DNA of 64,000 nt, taken from the NCBI RefSeq assembly GCF_900129325.1, contig NZ_FQUP01000008.1:7501-71500 (forward strand). The letters are read 5' to 3'. This document shows positions 8,487 through 17,797 of this stretch, piece after piece. The DNA comes from Kaistia soli DSM 19436. GTDB lineage: Bacteria > Pseudomonadota > Alphaproteobacteria > Rhizobiales > Kaistiaceae. The notes under the pieces were generated by a model that ran no database searches, had not been told where the DNA came from, and saw nothing but the letters and a program-made list of their open reading frames with translations. Each line of letters opens with the position of its first letter. Position 1 is the stretch's first letter. The translations under genes were made by a program, and so were the position numbers.

Positions 8487-10754
8487 TTATATCGGTACGC
8501 CTTGGTCAGCGGCAAAGCCGCGCAGCGCTTCCGCAATGCCGTCCTCGGCGCCGTTCTGGGCGAGAAGCGGATCGAGAAGCGCGTTGAGTTTGGTGATGTC
8601 GAGCGCCAGGAGCATCGCCTTGATCGGGCCGATCGAGGCGGCCGACATCGACAGCGAGCGGAAGCCGATGCCGACCAGCGCCAGGGCGGCGAGCGGACGT
8701 CCGGCGATCTCGCCACACAGCGTCACGGGCTTGCCCGCCGCATCGGCAGCGGTGACGATCGCCCGCAGTGCCCGCAGAAAATGACGCGAAATCGGGTCGA
8801 ATCGGCTCGCAACCAGCGTGTTTCCACGATCGCTCGCCGTCATGTACTGCAACAGGTCATTAGAGCCGACCGACACGAAATCGACGGCCGCCATCAATGC
8901 CTCGAGCTGGAACAGCAGCGCCGGAACCTCGACCATCGAGCCGAGCAGGATGCGCGAGGGCAATTCATGCCCGTGCCGACGGGCATGCTCGACCTCGCGG
9001 TCGAGCAAAGCGCGCGCCTGCTCGATCTCGGCCACCTCCGTGACCATCGGCAGCATGATCCGCAATTCATGGCCGGCGCCGGCCCGGATGAGGGCGCGGA
9101 GCTGCATGCGTAGCAAGGCCGGCCGATCGAGGCCGAGGCGGATCGCGCGCCAGCCGAGCGCCGGATTTTCTTCCGGGTGGCTGCGCATATAAGGCAGCAC
9201 CTTGTCGCCGCCGATATCCAGCGTGCGAAAGGTAACCGGCCGCTCGCCGCTCGCCGCGAGCACGGAGGCATAGAGCTGCGTCTGCGCGTTCATCCGCGGC
9301 ATGGTCGAGGCCACCATGAACTGCAGTTCGGTACGGAAGAGGCCGATCCCTTCCGCGCCGGCCTCGGCCAGATGCGGCAGGTCGACCAGCAGGCCGGCAT
9401 TCATGTTGAGGCCGATGCGCACGCCGTCACGCGTCACGGCCGGCTTGTGTCGCAGCAGCCGATACTGCGCCTGGCGCTTGGCGCGGAAGCGCACCTTCTC
9501 GCCATAGGAAGCCTCGACATCGGCCGGGGGTCGGATATGCGCCTCGCCGGTATCGGCGTCGAGGATCATGGCATCGCCGTTCTCGACCAGCGAGACGACA
9601 TTCGTCGCCCGGCCGATCGTTGCGATGCCGAGCGCCCGCGCCACGATCGTCACATGGCTGGTCGGACCACCCTCTTCCAGCACGAGGCCACGCAGGCGGT
9701 TGCGGTCATAGTCGAGCAGCTCGGCTGCGCCCATGTTGCGCGCGACGACGATGCTGTCCTTCGGCATTTCCTTGCGATCGAATGCCGCGCCCTTGCCCAT
9801 TAGCTCGCGCAGCAGGCGATTGGCGAGGTCGTCGAAATCGTGCAGCCGTTCGCGAAGGTACGGATCGGTCTGGCGCAGCAGCCGTGCCCGCGTATCGCTT
9901 TGCACCTTCTCCACGGCCGCCTCGGCGCTGAGGCCGTTCTGGATCGCCTCGTCCATGCGCCGCGCCCAGCCGCGGTCATAGGCGAACATCCTGTAGGCCT
10001 CGAGGATCTCGCGATGCTCGCCGGCCAGCGCAATATCATCGCGCGACAGCATATCGTCGACCGAGAGACGAAGATGGGCGATCGCTTCCTCGAGGCGCAG
10101 CCGCTCCTTCTCCGCGTCCTCGGCGATGAGCGCCGTAACGACGACGCGCGGCTCATGCAGGACGACATGGCCGAGCGCGATGCCCTCGGACAATGAGCTG
10201 CCGCGGATCGACATCGGCCGCTTGACGTCCAGCGAGGTGCCCGGTCGGGCCAAACCTTCCAGTTCGCCGACGGCGATCATCTCGGCGAGGACCATCGCCG
10301 TCGTCTGCAGCGCTTCGACTTCCTCGTCGAAATAGGTGCGATGGGCGCGGTTCTGGACCGTCAGCACGCCGAGCGTGCGGCCGGCGCGCAGGATCGGCAC
10401 GCCGAGAAAGGCATTGTAAATCTCCTCACCCGTCTCGGGCAGATAGGCGAAGGACGGATGGCTCTGCGCGTTCGGCAGGTTGAGCGGACGCGCCTCGGCG
10501 GCGATGAGGCCGACAAGGCCCTGACCGACTCGCAGTCCGGCATGGTGCACGGCCTCGCGCTTCAGGCCCTCGGTCGCGTAAAGCTCGAGGACGTCGTCGG
10601 CGCGCAGCACATAGACCGAGCAGACCTCGGCGACCATGTTGGACGCGATCTGCGCCACGATCTTGTCGAGCCGGTCTTGCGCGCTGATCGGCTCCGCCAT
10701 GATCTCGCGCAGGCGGCGGAGCAGGACGCGCGGCCCGGCGAGAGACCCCCGCAT
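8487..10754 (-). CDS. ptsP: PEP-protein phosphotransferase PtsP (enzyme I-Ntr)
   Basis: 755 residues from the ATG at 10754, which has GGAAGG upstream; a TTG eight codons earlier is less likely. First enzyme of the nitrogen-related phosphotransferase relay: it autophosphorylates from PEP and passes phosphate to NPr and then EIIA-Ntr. N-terminal GAF domain (about 20-160, '[20 protein letters not shown]'), then PEP-utiliser N-domain, swivelling domain with the active histidine in [15 protein letters not shown], and C-terminal TIM barrel ('[12 protein letters not shown]', '[13 protein letters not shown]'). The GAF domain marks it as the PtsP/PTS-Ntr type rather than sugar PTS enzyme I. Heads the ptsP-prfA-prmC run, 153 bp after lysC. 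Confidence 0.95.
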   Translation of the reverse strand: MRGSLAGPRVLLRRLREIMAEPISAQDRLDKIVAQIASNMVAEVCSVYVLRADDVLELYATEGLKREAVHHAGLRVGQGLVGLIAAEARPLNLPNAQSHPSFAYLPETGEEIYNAFLGVPILRAGRTLGVLTVQNRAHRTYFDEEVEALQTTAMVLAEMIAVGELEGLARPGTSLDVKRPMSIRGSSLSEGIALGHVVLHEPRVVVTALIAEDAEKERLRLEEAIAHLRLSVDDMLSRDDIALAGEHREILEAYRMFAYDRGWARRMDEAIQNGLSAEAAVEKVQSDTRARLLRQTDPYLRERLHDFDDLANRLLRELMGKGAAFDRKEMPKDSIVVARNMGAAELLDYDRNRLRGLVLEEGGPTSHVTIVARALGIATIGRATNVVSLVENGDAMILDADTGEAHIRPPADVEASYGEKVRFRAKRQAQYRLLRHKPAVTRDGVRIGLNMNAGLLVDLPHLAEAGAEGIGLFRTELQFMVASTMPRMNAQTQLYASVLAASGERPVTFRTLDIGGDKVLPYMRSHPEENPALGWRAIRLGLDRPALLRMQLRALIRAGAGHELRIMLPMVTEVAEIEQARALLDREVEHARRHGHELPSRILLGSMVEVPALLFQLEALMAAVDFVSVGSNDLLQYMTASDRGNTLVASRFDPISRHFLRALRAIVTAADAAGKPVTLCGEIAGRPLAALALVGIGFRSLSMSAASIGPIKAMLLALDITKLNALLDPLLAQNGAEDGIAEALRGFAADQGVPI

Positions 10755-10907
10755 CGTCCGCCTTCCTTCAAGAACCAAAGGCCCAGCGCGTCATGAACGC
10801 GCCAGTACAGCGACTCACCCGTCGCCCCGGGACCGATTTCAGCCTACTCGTGCCATGACTTGCGGCTGAAATATACACTCTATCGAGAAGTTCGGCGGGC
10901 ACCCGGC

Positions 10908-12161
10908 TCAGGCCGCGTCGAGGCCGTAGAGCGAATGCAGGGTCCGAACCGCCAGTTCGGTATAGGCCGAGTCGATCAGGATCGAAATCTTGATCTCAGA
11001 GGTCGTGATGGCGCGGATATTGATGCTCTTGCCGGCAAGCGCACGGAAAGCAGAGGCGGCGACGCCGGCATGGCTGCGCATGCCGATGCCGATCACCGAC
11101 ACCTTCACCAGATCGCCCGAACCCTGGAGGCTCGAATAGCCGATCGACGAACGCGCGCCTTCCAGCACCTTCATGGCCCGCTCAAGTTCCGAGGTCGGGA
11201 CAGTGAAGGTCATGTCGGTGGTTGTGCCGTCCTCGGAGACGTTCTGCACGATCATGTCGACATTGATGTTCGCCTCGGCGAGCGGCACGAAGACGGCGGC
11301 GGCGACGCCCGGCTTGTCGGCGACCTCGCGCAGCGAGATCTGGGCCTCGTCCTTGGAATAGGCGATGCCGGTGACAACCTGCTTTTCCACGATCTCGTCC
11401 TCGTCGCAAATAAGGGTGCCAGGGGGATTTTCGGCGTCGGCGAGGCGGGGATCCGCCGGGTCGTCGAAGCTTGAACGCACGAATGTCCTGACGCCATGCA
11501 CCATGGCAAGTTCAACGGAGCGAACCTGCAGCACCTTGGCGCCGAGCGAGGCCATCTCCAGCATCTCTTCATGCGAGACGCGATCGAGGCGGCGCGCCTT
11601 CGGCACGATGCGCGGGTCGGTCGTATAGACACCGTCGACGTCGGTATAGATGTCGCAGCGAACCGCGCCGATCGCCGCGGCGATGGCGACGGCGCTGGTA
11701 TCAGACCCGCCACGGCCGAGCGTTGCGATCCGGTTGTCCGGTGCGAGGCCCTGGAAGCCTGCAATCACCGCGACCTGGCCCTGCGCCATACGTTCGATCA
11801 GCCGCGAGCCATCGATCTCCATGATGCGGGCCGCGCCATGGGCGCCATCGGTCAGGATCGGGATCTGCCAGCCCTGCCAGGAGCGCGCGTTAACGCCGAT
11901 TTCCTGCAGCGCGATCGCGAGGAGGCCGGAGGTGACCTGTTCGCCAGAGGCGACGACGGTGTCATATTCGCGCGCGTCATGCATCGGCGCGGCGGCGCGC
12001 GTCCAGGCGACGAGCTCATTGGTCTTGCCGGACATCGCCGAGACGACCACGGCGACCGCGAAGCCGGCATCGACCTCGCGTTTGACGTGACGGGCCACAT
12101 TGCGGATGCGATCGATATCGGCGACGGAGGTTCCGCCGAATTTCATCACCAGCCGGGCCAT
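10908..12161 (-). CDS. lysC: Aspartate kinase
   Basis: 417 residues. Catalyses ATP-dependent phosphorylation of aspartate, the first step to lysine, threonine, methionine and diaminopimelate. Kinase domain starts with the KFGGTSVAD signature; 'LGRGGSDTSAVAIAAAIG' is typical of the amino-acid kinase fold. Two ACT domains follow (about 265-410) for allosteric control. Two adjacent ATG codons (12162-12164 and 12159-12161) and a TTG are possible starts; a GAAGG lies six bases upstream of the second ATG, so I prefer that one. Confidence 0.96.
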   Translation of the reverse strand: MARLVMKFGGTSVADIDRIRNVARHVKREVDAGFAVAVVVSAMSGKTNELVAWTRAAAPMHDAREYDTVVASGEQVTSGLLAIALQEIGVNARSWQGWQIPILTDGAHGAARIMEIDGSRLIERMAQGQVAVIAGFQGLAPDNRIATLGRGGSDTSAVAIAAAIGAVRCDIYTDVDGVYTTDPRIVPKARRLDRVSHEEMLEMASLGAKVLQVRSVELAMVHGVRTFVRSSFDDPADPRLADAENPPGTLICDEDEIVEKQVVTGIAYSKDEAQISLREVADKPGVAAAVFVPLAEANINVDMIVQNVSEDGTTTDMTFTVPTSELERAMKVLEGARSSIGYSSLQGSGDLVKVSVIGIGMRSHAGVAASAFRALAGKSINIRAITTSEIKISILIDSAYTELAVRTLHSLYGLDAA

Positions 12162-12294
12162 CATCAACCTTCGAAGGGCAGTTTCCGCGCGAGCGGCGGA
12201 AGGGAAAGGAACACACCCGGCAAAGCAACCGCCCCGGGCGGCGCCTTCATAGCGGGTCGGGCGCGGCTCGGCAACGCCGGCAATGACGCGACCG

Positions 12295-12906
12295 TCACGA
12301 CCGCGGCTTCATCGCGCAAGCGAGCACCTGCGCGAGGAGGTCGACGCGCTCCTCCGGTCCCAATCCGACCCGCACCATCGAAAGCCAGACGCCGAAGCTG
12401 GTCAGCGCCAGCAAGCGGCGGATCGTCGTCGGTGGCGTTCCATGTGGCTGCTCCGGATCCTTGGCCGCATAGTCGACCCAAAACGCGACACCCGTTTCGA
12501 CGGCCACCAGAAACTGATCGAGCTCCGGCACATGGTCGCGATCAGCGACCGCGCGTTCGAGGCGCAGGGCACCGCGGGCGTAGAATCGGTCGAGTTCCTC
12601 GACCAGTCGTCGCAAGCGCGCATCCCGCCCGGCGATTGCATCGAAAAGGCCTGGCGCCTGATCTGGAAGCGGCGGGCGCATCTCCGCCCAGACGTGCTCG
12701 CCGCAGGCTCTCACCAGAGCCCCCAGCGTTTCGAAGTGGCGATAGACGGTTGCCGCGCCGAGCCCGGCGCGCTTGGCGATATCGACAAAGGAGGTCGCGG
12801 CGACACCCTGCTCGTCATGCAACTGCATTGTTGCGGCGAGAATCCGCTCCCGCGTCTCGTCGCGCGCCTTCGCTCGTTCCGTCATCCGATATTCGCGGCG
12901 GGCCAT
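12295..12906 (-). CDS. TetR-family transcriptional regulator
   Basis: 203 residues. The N-terminal TetR helix-turn-helix is clear: 'RERILAATMQLHDEQG' then 'TSFVDIAKRAGLGAATVYRH' (about 20-65). The C-terminal ligand domain is typical in length but gives no ligand hint. It is divergent from a cupin gene with 111 bp between them, so it probably controls that gene and itself. The pair lies between lysC and ubiG. Confidence 0.85.
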   Translation of the reverse strand: MARREYRMTERAKARDETRERILAATMQLHDEQGVAATSFVDIAKRAGLGAATVYRHFETLGALVRACGEHVWAEMRPPLPDQAPGLFDAIAGRDARLRRLVEELDRFYARGALRLERAVADRDHVPELDQFLVAVETGVAFWVDYAAKDPEQPHGTPPTTIRRLLALTSFGVWLSMVRVGLGPEERVDLLAQVLACAMKPRS

Positions 12907-12921
12907 CGACCATCCATATTG

Positions 12922-12939
12922 ACGAGAACAAGTTTTCGT
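12922..12939. promoter_or_regulatory. Candidate TetR operator in the divergent tetR/cupin region
   Basis: Imperfect palindrome ACGAGAACA/AGTTTTCGT (7 of 9 positions pair) centred between the two start codons. A second short one, GGAA-N6-TTCC, follows at 12940-12953. A -10-like TAAAAT (12956-12961) for the cupin gene lies just beyond, so a bound repressor would cover the -35 region. Assignment is by position and symmetry only. Confidence 0.4.
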
Positions 12940-13017
12940 GGAAAGTTTATTCCGCTAAAATAGCAATGTCGCCACGTGTTGTCTATCGGGACCGGCGACG
13001 AACGGGGAGACCGCGTT

Positions 13018-13482
13018 ATGAATGTTCACATCAATTCCGACCATGCCTCCAAAGTCGACGAAGTCAGGTTTCTCGGACTGCCAACCTGGATCAAGGCCGA
13101 CCGCACCAACACCGGCGGCAGCCTCAGCCTGGTCGAGCAAATCATTCCGTCCGGCTTCGAATCGCCCTGGCATATGCATGATTCTGAAGACGAATCGTTC
13201 TATGTGATCGAGGGAACAGTCACTGTCATCGTCGGCGACAGCACCACCACGCTCCGAGCCGGCGACTTTGGCTTTGGCCCGCGCGGAACGCCGCATGGCT
13301 TCCGCGTCGAGGGACACGGCCCAGCGCGACTGCTGTTCTTGACGACCGGAGGCGATTTCGCAGACTTCATCGCCGAAACCAGCGTCGCGAAGGATGCAGC
13401 GCCCGTTCCGCCTGATATGGCCGGCTTCGTGGCGGCTGCCGAGCGCCACGCGATCATCATTCTTGGTCCCCTGCCCCGATGA
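13018..13482 (+). CDS. Cupin-domain protein
   Basis: 154 residues from the ATG at 13018, which has GGGGAGA seven bases upstream. Single conserved beta-barrel cupin: metal motif 1 is visible as '[16 protein letters not shown]' (H, H, E ligands) and motif 2 as '[11 protein letters not shown]' (H ligand). The four ligands are present, so it probably binds a metal. Cupins of this size include dioxygenases, isomerases and sensor proteins, and the substrate cannot be inferred. Expression is probably controlled by the divergent TetR regulator. Confidence 0.82.
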   Translation: MNVHINSDHASKVDEVRFLGLPTWIKADRTNTGGSLSLVEQIIPSGFESPWHMHDSEDESFYVIEGTVTVIVGDSTTTLRAGDFGFGPRGTPHGFRVEGHGPARLLFLTTGGDFADFIAETSVAKDAAPVPPDMAGFVAAAERHAIIILGPLPR

Positions 13483-13549
13483 GGACGGGCGGCGGGCGAA
13501 CTTGACTTCGCGCGGCGCGCCACCGACCTTTGCCGCAAAGGAGCCCGCA

Positions 13550-14302
13550 ATGCCCGCAAGCGCGAACGACACGAGAACGACCGTCGATGACGGTGAGATC
13601 GCGCATTTTTCGGCTATCGCGAGCGAGTGGTGGGCGCCGGGCGGCAAGTTTGCGCCGCTGCACCGGCTGAACCCGATCCGCATCCAATTCATCAAGGACG
13701 AGGCTGCGCGACGCTTTTCCCGCGACGCCAAGGATCCACGTGCGCTTTCGGGCCTCCGCCTCCTCGATATCGGCTGCGGAGGCGGCCTTCTGTCGGAGCC
13801 GATGGCAAGGCTCGGTGCGGAGGTCGTCGGCGCTGATGCATCGGCGACCAATGTCGGCGTCGCGGCGCTGCATGCCCGCGATGCCGGGCTCGACATCGAC
13901 TATCGCGCGACGACGGCGGAAGCACTAGCCGAGGCCGGCGAAAGCTTCGACATCGTGCTGGCGATGGAGATCGTCGAGCATGTGGCCGATCTCGGCCTGT
14001 TCGTGCGCGAGACCGCCCGCATGGTGCGGCCCGGTGGGCTGATCGTCTTCTCGACCATCAACCGCACCCCAAAGGCCTTCATGCTCGCCATCATGGGCGC
14101 GGAGTATGTGCTGCGCTGGCTGCCGCGCGGCACGCATAGCTATGAGAAGCTCGTCAAGCCGCGGGAGCTGGAAGCGGCGCTCGGCGAAGCCGGACTCTCA
14201 TTGTCGGCGGAAGCTGGAGTTGTTTACGACCCGCTTCGCGATGTCTGGAAAGTGTCGCGTGACATGGATGTCAACTACATGCTGGCCGCCACGCGCGACT
14301 GA
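13550..14302 (+). CDS. ubiG: Ubiquinone biosynthesis O-methyltransferase UbiG
   Basis: 250 residues from the ATG at 13550 (AAAGGAG seven bases upstream). Performs both O-methylations in ubiquinone synthesis. Diagnostic features are '[20 protein letters not shown]' near the N-terminus, SAM motif I '[20 protein letters not shown]', '[10 protein letters not shown]', and the '[14 protein letters not shown]' and '[11 protein letters not shown]' segments characteristic of UbiG. ubiG and lysC are commonly divergent neighbours in Rhizobiales; here the TetR/cupin pair lies between them. Confidence 0.96.
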   Translation: MPASANDTRTTVDDGEIAHFSAIASEWWAPGGKFAPLHRLNPIRIQFIKDEAARRFSRDAKDPRALSGLRLLDIGCGGGLLSEPMARLGAEVVGADASATNVGVAALHARDAGLDIDYRATTAEALAEAGESFDIVLAMEIVEHVADLGLFVRETARMVRPGGLIVFSTINRTPKAFMLAIMGAEYVLRWLPRGTHSYEKLVKPRELEAALGEAGLSLSAEAGVVYDPLRDVWKVSRDMDVNYMLAATRD

Positions 14303-14311
14303 GCCCCGCCT

Positions 14312-14761
14312 TCAGTTGCCCTCTTCAGGCAGGCGCGGCAGCGGGTGGACCTCGATGCCCTCCTCGGCGAGGGCATGGGCCTCGGCAGGCGACGCCTCGC
14401 CATAGATGCCATGCGCTTCGGTCTCGCCGTAGTGCATCTTGCGCGCCTCCTCCGCGAAGCGGTCGCCGACATAGTCCGCAGTCGCTTCGACATGGGCGCG
14501 GACCTGGCGCAACATCTCGGACAGGGCCACCTGGCGCGGATCGGGCGCGGCCACCTTGAGAGCCGCCAGCTTGTCCTGCGCCTGCTGGCGCTTGCGCGCC
14601 GTGGCGACGGCCGGAGCCATCAGCGCCTTCACGACTTTCTCCGAGCCGCAGGCCGTGCAACTCACGGCACCCGCGGCCAGCGCCTTGTCGAACGCTGCTG
14701 CGTCACGAAACCAGCCATCAAAATCGTGGCCGGCCTCGCAGATGAGATCATAGCGTATCAT
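14312..14761 (-). CDS. DUF1178 family protein
   Basis: 149 residues. The N-terminus MIRYDLICEAGHDFDGWFRD and the CTACG pair (residues about 34-37) form the zinc-ribbon-like start typical of DUF1178. The middle is a long charged helix ('ATARKRQQAQDKLAALKVAA'), and the end is 'HPLPRLPEEGN'. Function unknown. It is the last gene of a comF-grxC-nitrilase-DUF1178 run, 16 bp after the hydrolase, and meets ubiG convergently with nine bases between stops. Confidence 0.85.
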   Translation of the reverse strand: MIRYDLICEAGHDFDGWFRDAAAFDKALAAGAVSCTACGSEKVVKALMAPAVATARKRQQAQDKLAALKVAAPDPRQVALSEMLRQVRAHVEATADYVGDRFAEEARKMHYGETEAHGIYGEASPAEAHALAEEGIEVHPLPRLPEEGN

Positions 14762-14777
14762 GCGTCTTGATATGGGG

Positions 14778-15632
14778 TCAGTTCACGAAGGACCCAACCT
14801 GCGGCATGGCCGGCAGCGCGAAATCGCGCTGGTTGGCAAGCGCGGGGATGGCCTGCCGCGCCGACTGCGCGAAGGCAGGATCGATATCGGCAACAATGAA
14901 GCCCGGCTGATCGCCACTGGCTTCGGCGAGAATCTTGCCCCAGGGATCGATGATCATGCTGTGGCCGAACGTATCGCGGCCATCTTCATGATGGCCGGCC
15001 TGCGCCGCCGCGATGATGTAGGACCCGGTCTCGATCGCCCGGGCGCGCAGCAGCACATGCCAATGCGCCTCGCCGGTCTTCCTGGTGAAGGCGGCGGGAA
15101 CTGCCAGCACGGTGGCGCCGGCCTTGGCCAGCGTGCGGTGAAGCACAGGAAAGCGCACGTCGTAGCAGATCGTCAGCCCAAGCTTGGTCCAGGGAAGATC
15201 GGTGACAACCGCTGTCTCGCCGGCGCGATAGGTCGCCGATTCCCGGTAGCTCTCGCCGCCCGAGAGATCGACGTCGAACATGTGGATCTTGTCGTAGCGC
15301 CCGACGATGGCGCCGTTGGGCGCGATCACGAAGGACCGGTTGGCGATATGGTCGTCGGGCAGGCGGATCGCCATCGAGCCGATATGGAGATGGATGCCGA
15401 GTTCGCGAGCCAATTCGCGGAAGCGCTGCAGCGACAGGTCCACATCCTCTGGACCGATCGAGGCGAGCAGATTCTCGCGGTCGCGGTCGAGGATAGTGGT
15501 CATCTCCGGCGTCAGCACATAGCCCGCACCCGCAGCAGCGGCGCCGCGAATCAACGCCTCGGCAGTCTCCACATTGGCCTCAACCGATCGGCCGCTGTTC
15601 ATCTGCACGCAGGCAGCCTTGAAGCTCGTCAT
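14778..15632 (-). CDS. Carbon-nitrogen hydrolase (Nit/omega-amidase branch)
   Basis: 284 residues, nitrilase superfamily. The catalytic triad is visible: Glu in 'LTPEMTTIL', Lys in 'GRYDKIHMFDVD', and Cys in 'LTICYDVRFPVLHR'. The KIHMFDVD and CYDVRFP signatures are those of the Nit1/Nit2 branch, which includes omega-amidases and deaminated-glutathione amidases. Its position beside glutaredoxin is compatible with repair of deaminated glutathione, but that is inference. Cytoplasmic; no signal peptide. Confidence 0.88.
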   Translation of the reverse strand: MTSFKAACVQMNSGRSVEANVETAEALIRGAAAAGAGYVLTPEMTTILDRDRENLLASIGPEDVDLSLQRFRELARELGIHLHIGSMAIRLPDDHIANRSFVIAPNGAIVGRYDKIHMFDVDLSGGESYRESATYRAGETAVVTDLPWTKLGLTICYDVRFPVLHRTLAKAGATVLAVPAAFTRKTGEAHWHVLLRARAIETGSYIIAAAQAGHHEDGRDTFGHSMIIDPWGKILAEASGDQPGFIVADIDPAFAQSARQAIPALANQRDFALPAMPQVGSFVN

Positions 15633-15672
15633 CGGCTTCTCCTTCGAACGTCAAAAATCTGATTGGCGCGAA

Positions 15673-15930
15673 TCAGGATGCGAGCAGCGCGTCCAGCCGG
15701 CCTTCTGCTTCGAGCGCATGCAGATCATCGCATCCGCCCACATGCGTCTCACCGATGAAGACCTGCGGGAAGGTCGAGCGGCCACGGGCGCGATCGATCA
15801 TCTCCTGGCGCAGCGACGGATTGCCGGTCGCGTCATGCTCGTCATAGGCGACGCCCTTTCGGTCGAGCAGCCGCTTGGCGGCGACGCAGTAGCCGCAGCC
15901 CTGCCGGGTGTAGATGGTCACATCGGCCAT
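15673..15930 (-). CDS. grxC: Glutaredoxin 3
   Basis: 85 residues. Dithiol glutaredoxin with the CGYC active site ('YTRQGCGYCVAAKRLLDRKG'), the cis-proline segment 'STFPQVFIGETHVGGCDDLH' and GrxC-type length. Reduces disulfides and glutathionylated proteins using glutathione in the cytoplasm. Lies between comF (42 bp) and the nitrilase-family gene (40 bp), probably one transcript. Confidence 0.93.
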   Translation of the reverse strand: MADVTIYTRQGCGYCVAAKRLLDRKGVAYDEHDATGNPSLRQEMIDRARGRSTFPQVFIGETHVGGCDDLHALEAEGRLDALLAS

Positions 15931-15972
15931 TGCTGGATCCCTGATGGCTTTGGAAGCAGCGCAATATAGGAC

Positions 15973-16761
15973 TCAGGATATCCCTTCGACAACCCGCGCA
16001 AAAACCGCCACATCCACCGACTTTGCGCCGCCGCGGAGCAGCGCCCGCGTCACCGCCTTGACGGTCGCGCCCGTCGTATAGACGTCGTCGACCAGCAACA
16101 CGCGCCGTCCCTTGAGCGCGGGAGCGAGCGCCGAAGGCACGCGAAAGGCCCCCTCGACATTCTTCGCGCGCTCATTGGCCTTGAGCCCGACCTGTTGCCG
16201 GGTCGGCCGGATGCGGGCAATCAGCGCCGGCTCATAGGGGCGATGGATGACACTCGCGAGGGCCTCGGAGATCAGCGCCGATTGGTTGAACCTGCGCTGC
16301 CAGAGCCGGCGTCGATGCAGCGGTACCGGCAGCACGACGTCGACCTCATCGGCGATCGGGCCCAGCGCACGCGCCATCATGGCGCCGATAGGCTTCGCGA
16401 GTTCGGTTCGGTCACCATATTTCAGCGCCTGCACGATATGGCCGGCCTCGGCGCCATAAAGGCAGACCGCGCGGAGGCGGCCAAAGGGTGGCGGATGGGC
16501 GATCGCCTCCGCCGACAGCGCGCCGGGCCCGATGTCGTATCCGAACGGAATCGCCAATCGCTCGCAGAACGGACGCTCGATCCAGCGGATCACGCCCCAG
16601 CAGGGGCTGCAAAGCGCGCCGCTGGTTGCCACCGGCTTGCCGCAGGCCATGCAGGCGGGCGGCAGCACGAGGTCTAGCGCGCGCGTGAAAAGGCGAAGCC
16701 GCCGCGGCCCGGCCGCGCTCGTCCCTGTCTCGTCCCCCTCGATGAGGTCCGCGCTCTCCAT
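15973..16761 (-). CDS. comF: ComF family amidophosphoribosyltransferase-like protein
   Basis: 262 residues from the ATG at 16759-16761, the latest start that keeps the zinc ribbon. It has an N-terminal four-cysteine zinc ribbon (CMACG ... CSPCW, about 37-60) and a C-terminal phosphoribosyltransferase domain with the PRPP-binding loop 'VLLVDDVYTTGATVKAV'. 'RRFNQSALISEAL' and 'RPTRQQVGLKANERAKNV' are standard ComF segments. ComF proteins are linked to natural transformation in competent bacteria, but their biochemical role is unsettled. First gene of the minus-strand run; divergent from the methyltransferase homologue by 102 bp. Confidence 0.9.
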   Translation of the reverse strand: MESADLIEGDETGTSAAGPRRLRLFTRALDLVLPPACMACGKPVATSGALCSPCWGVIRWIERPFCERLAIPFGYDIGPGALSAEAIAHPPPFGRLRAVCLYGAEAGHIVQALKYGDRTELAKPIGAMMARALGPIADEVDVVLPVPLHRRRLWQRRFNQSALISEALASVIHRPYEPALIARIRPTRQQVGLKANERAKNVEGAFRVPSALAPALKGRRVLLVDDVYTTGATVKAVTRALLRGGAKSVDVAVFARVVEGIS

Positions 16762-16863
16762 GCGGCAAGCATATGCGCAGCAGCCGCGTCGCGGAAGCGG
16801 CTTTGACCGCGGCGCCGCGGCAGCCCATATAGCGGCCAACCCTCTGGCAGCGCGGATTCCAGC

Positions 16864-17751
16864 ATGAGCGGCGCCCCGACCATCTTCGATTCGGACCTTC
16901 TCGCTCTGCGGCAGGAGCGGGCACGCCGCATGGCCGTGCCGGGCGCCGACTTCCTCCTCCGCCAGGCCGTCGACGAACTCGCCGACCGCCTGATGACGGT
17001 CAATCGCCGCTTTGACCGCGCCGTCGATATCGGGACGCCAACATCCGCGCTCGCCGAAGCGCTGCAAGCAAGCGGGCAGGTCGGTACGATCGAACGGACT
17101 TCATGGGCCCATGTGGGCGGCGCCGAAGTCCTGCCACTGGAGCCCGCGCGTTTCGATCTCGCCGTCAGCGCGCTGGCGCTGCAGTGGGTCAACGATCTGC
17201 CGGGCATGCTGACCCAGATTCGCCGCGCACTCGCCGGAGATGGACTGCTGCTCGCTATCTTCGCCGGCGGCGAGACGCTGATGGAACTGCGCAATGCGCT
17301 TGCCGGCGCCGAGGCCGAGCTCCGCGGCGGCGCCGGTCCTCGCGTCGCACCGTTCGCCGACCTTCGCGATGTCGGATCGCTGCTGCAGCGGGCCGGCTTC
17401 GCCCTGCCCGTCGTCGACACCGATCGCATCACGGTTCGCTACGACACGATGTTCCATCTCGTGCGCGACCTTCGCGCGATGGGCGCCGGCAATGTGCTTG
17501 CCGATCGCGATCCGCGGCCGCTGACCCGCGCCATCGCCGGCCGCGCCGCCGCGCTCTATGCCGAGCGATTCGCAGACGCCGACGGCCGCATCCGCGCGAC
17601 CTTCGATTTCGTCTCCGTTTCCGCCTGGGCGCCGCATGAAAGCCAGCCGAAACCGCTCCGACCCGGCTCGGCGACCGCGCGGCTCGAAGACGCCGTGAAT
17701 GCAGCGAAGCGGGCCGCCCTCCCCTCGATGAACGACGACAAGGCGGATTGA
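16864..17751 (+). CDS. NDUFAF5-like methyltransferase-fold protein
   Basis: 295 residues. The opening 'IFDSDLLALRQERARRM', 'FLLRQAVDELADRL' and later 'ALALQWVNDLPGMLTQIRRA' and 'FADLRDVGSLLQRAGFALPV' match the BioC/NDUFAF5 (C20orf7) group, whose mitochondrial member modifies an arginine of complex I subunit NDUFS7. SAM motif I is unusual: DIGTPTS (55-61) replaces the usual DLGCGxG. The post-motif-I region is also short. Cofactor binding is therefore uncertain. A role in complex I assembly is inference from family resemblance. Divergent from comF. Confidence 0.78.
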   Translation: MSGAPTIFDSDLLALRQERARRMAVPGADFLLRQAVDELADRLMTVNRRFDRAVDIGTPTSALAEALQASGQVGTIERTSWAHVGGAEVLPLEPARFDLAVSALALQWVNDLPGMLTQIRRALAGDGLLLAIFAGGETLMELRNALAGAEAELRGGAGPRVAPFADLRDVGSLLQRAGFALPVVDTDRITVRYDTMFHLVRDLRAMGAGNVLADRDPRPLTRAIAGRAAALYAERFADADGRIRATFDFVSVSAWAPHESQPKPLRPGSATARLEDAVNAAKRAALPSMNDDKAD

Positions 17752-17797
17752 GCCAAGGCATCGGCCGCCTTGCCAAAGCGGCGATGCCATTCGAGAG

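Noticed and set aside
10840-10855. Sigma-54-like TGGCACG upstream of ptsP
   Set aside because: The -24 half is perfect on the minus strand, but the -12 half is GGCTG instead of TTGC, so a functional RpoN promoter is unlikely.
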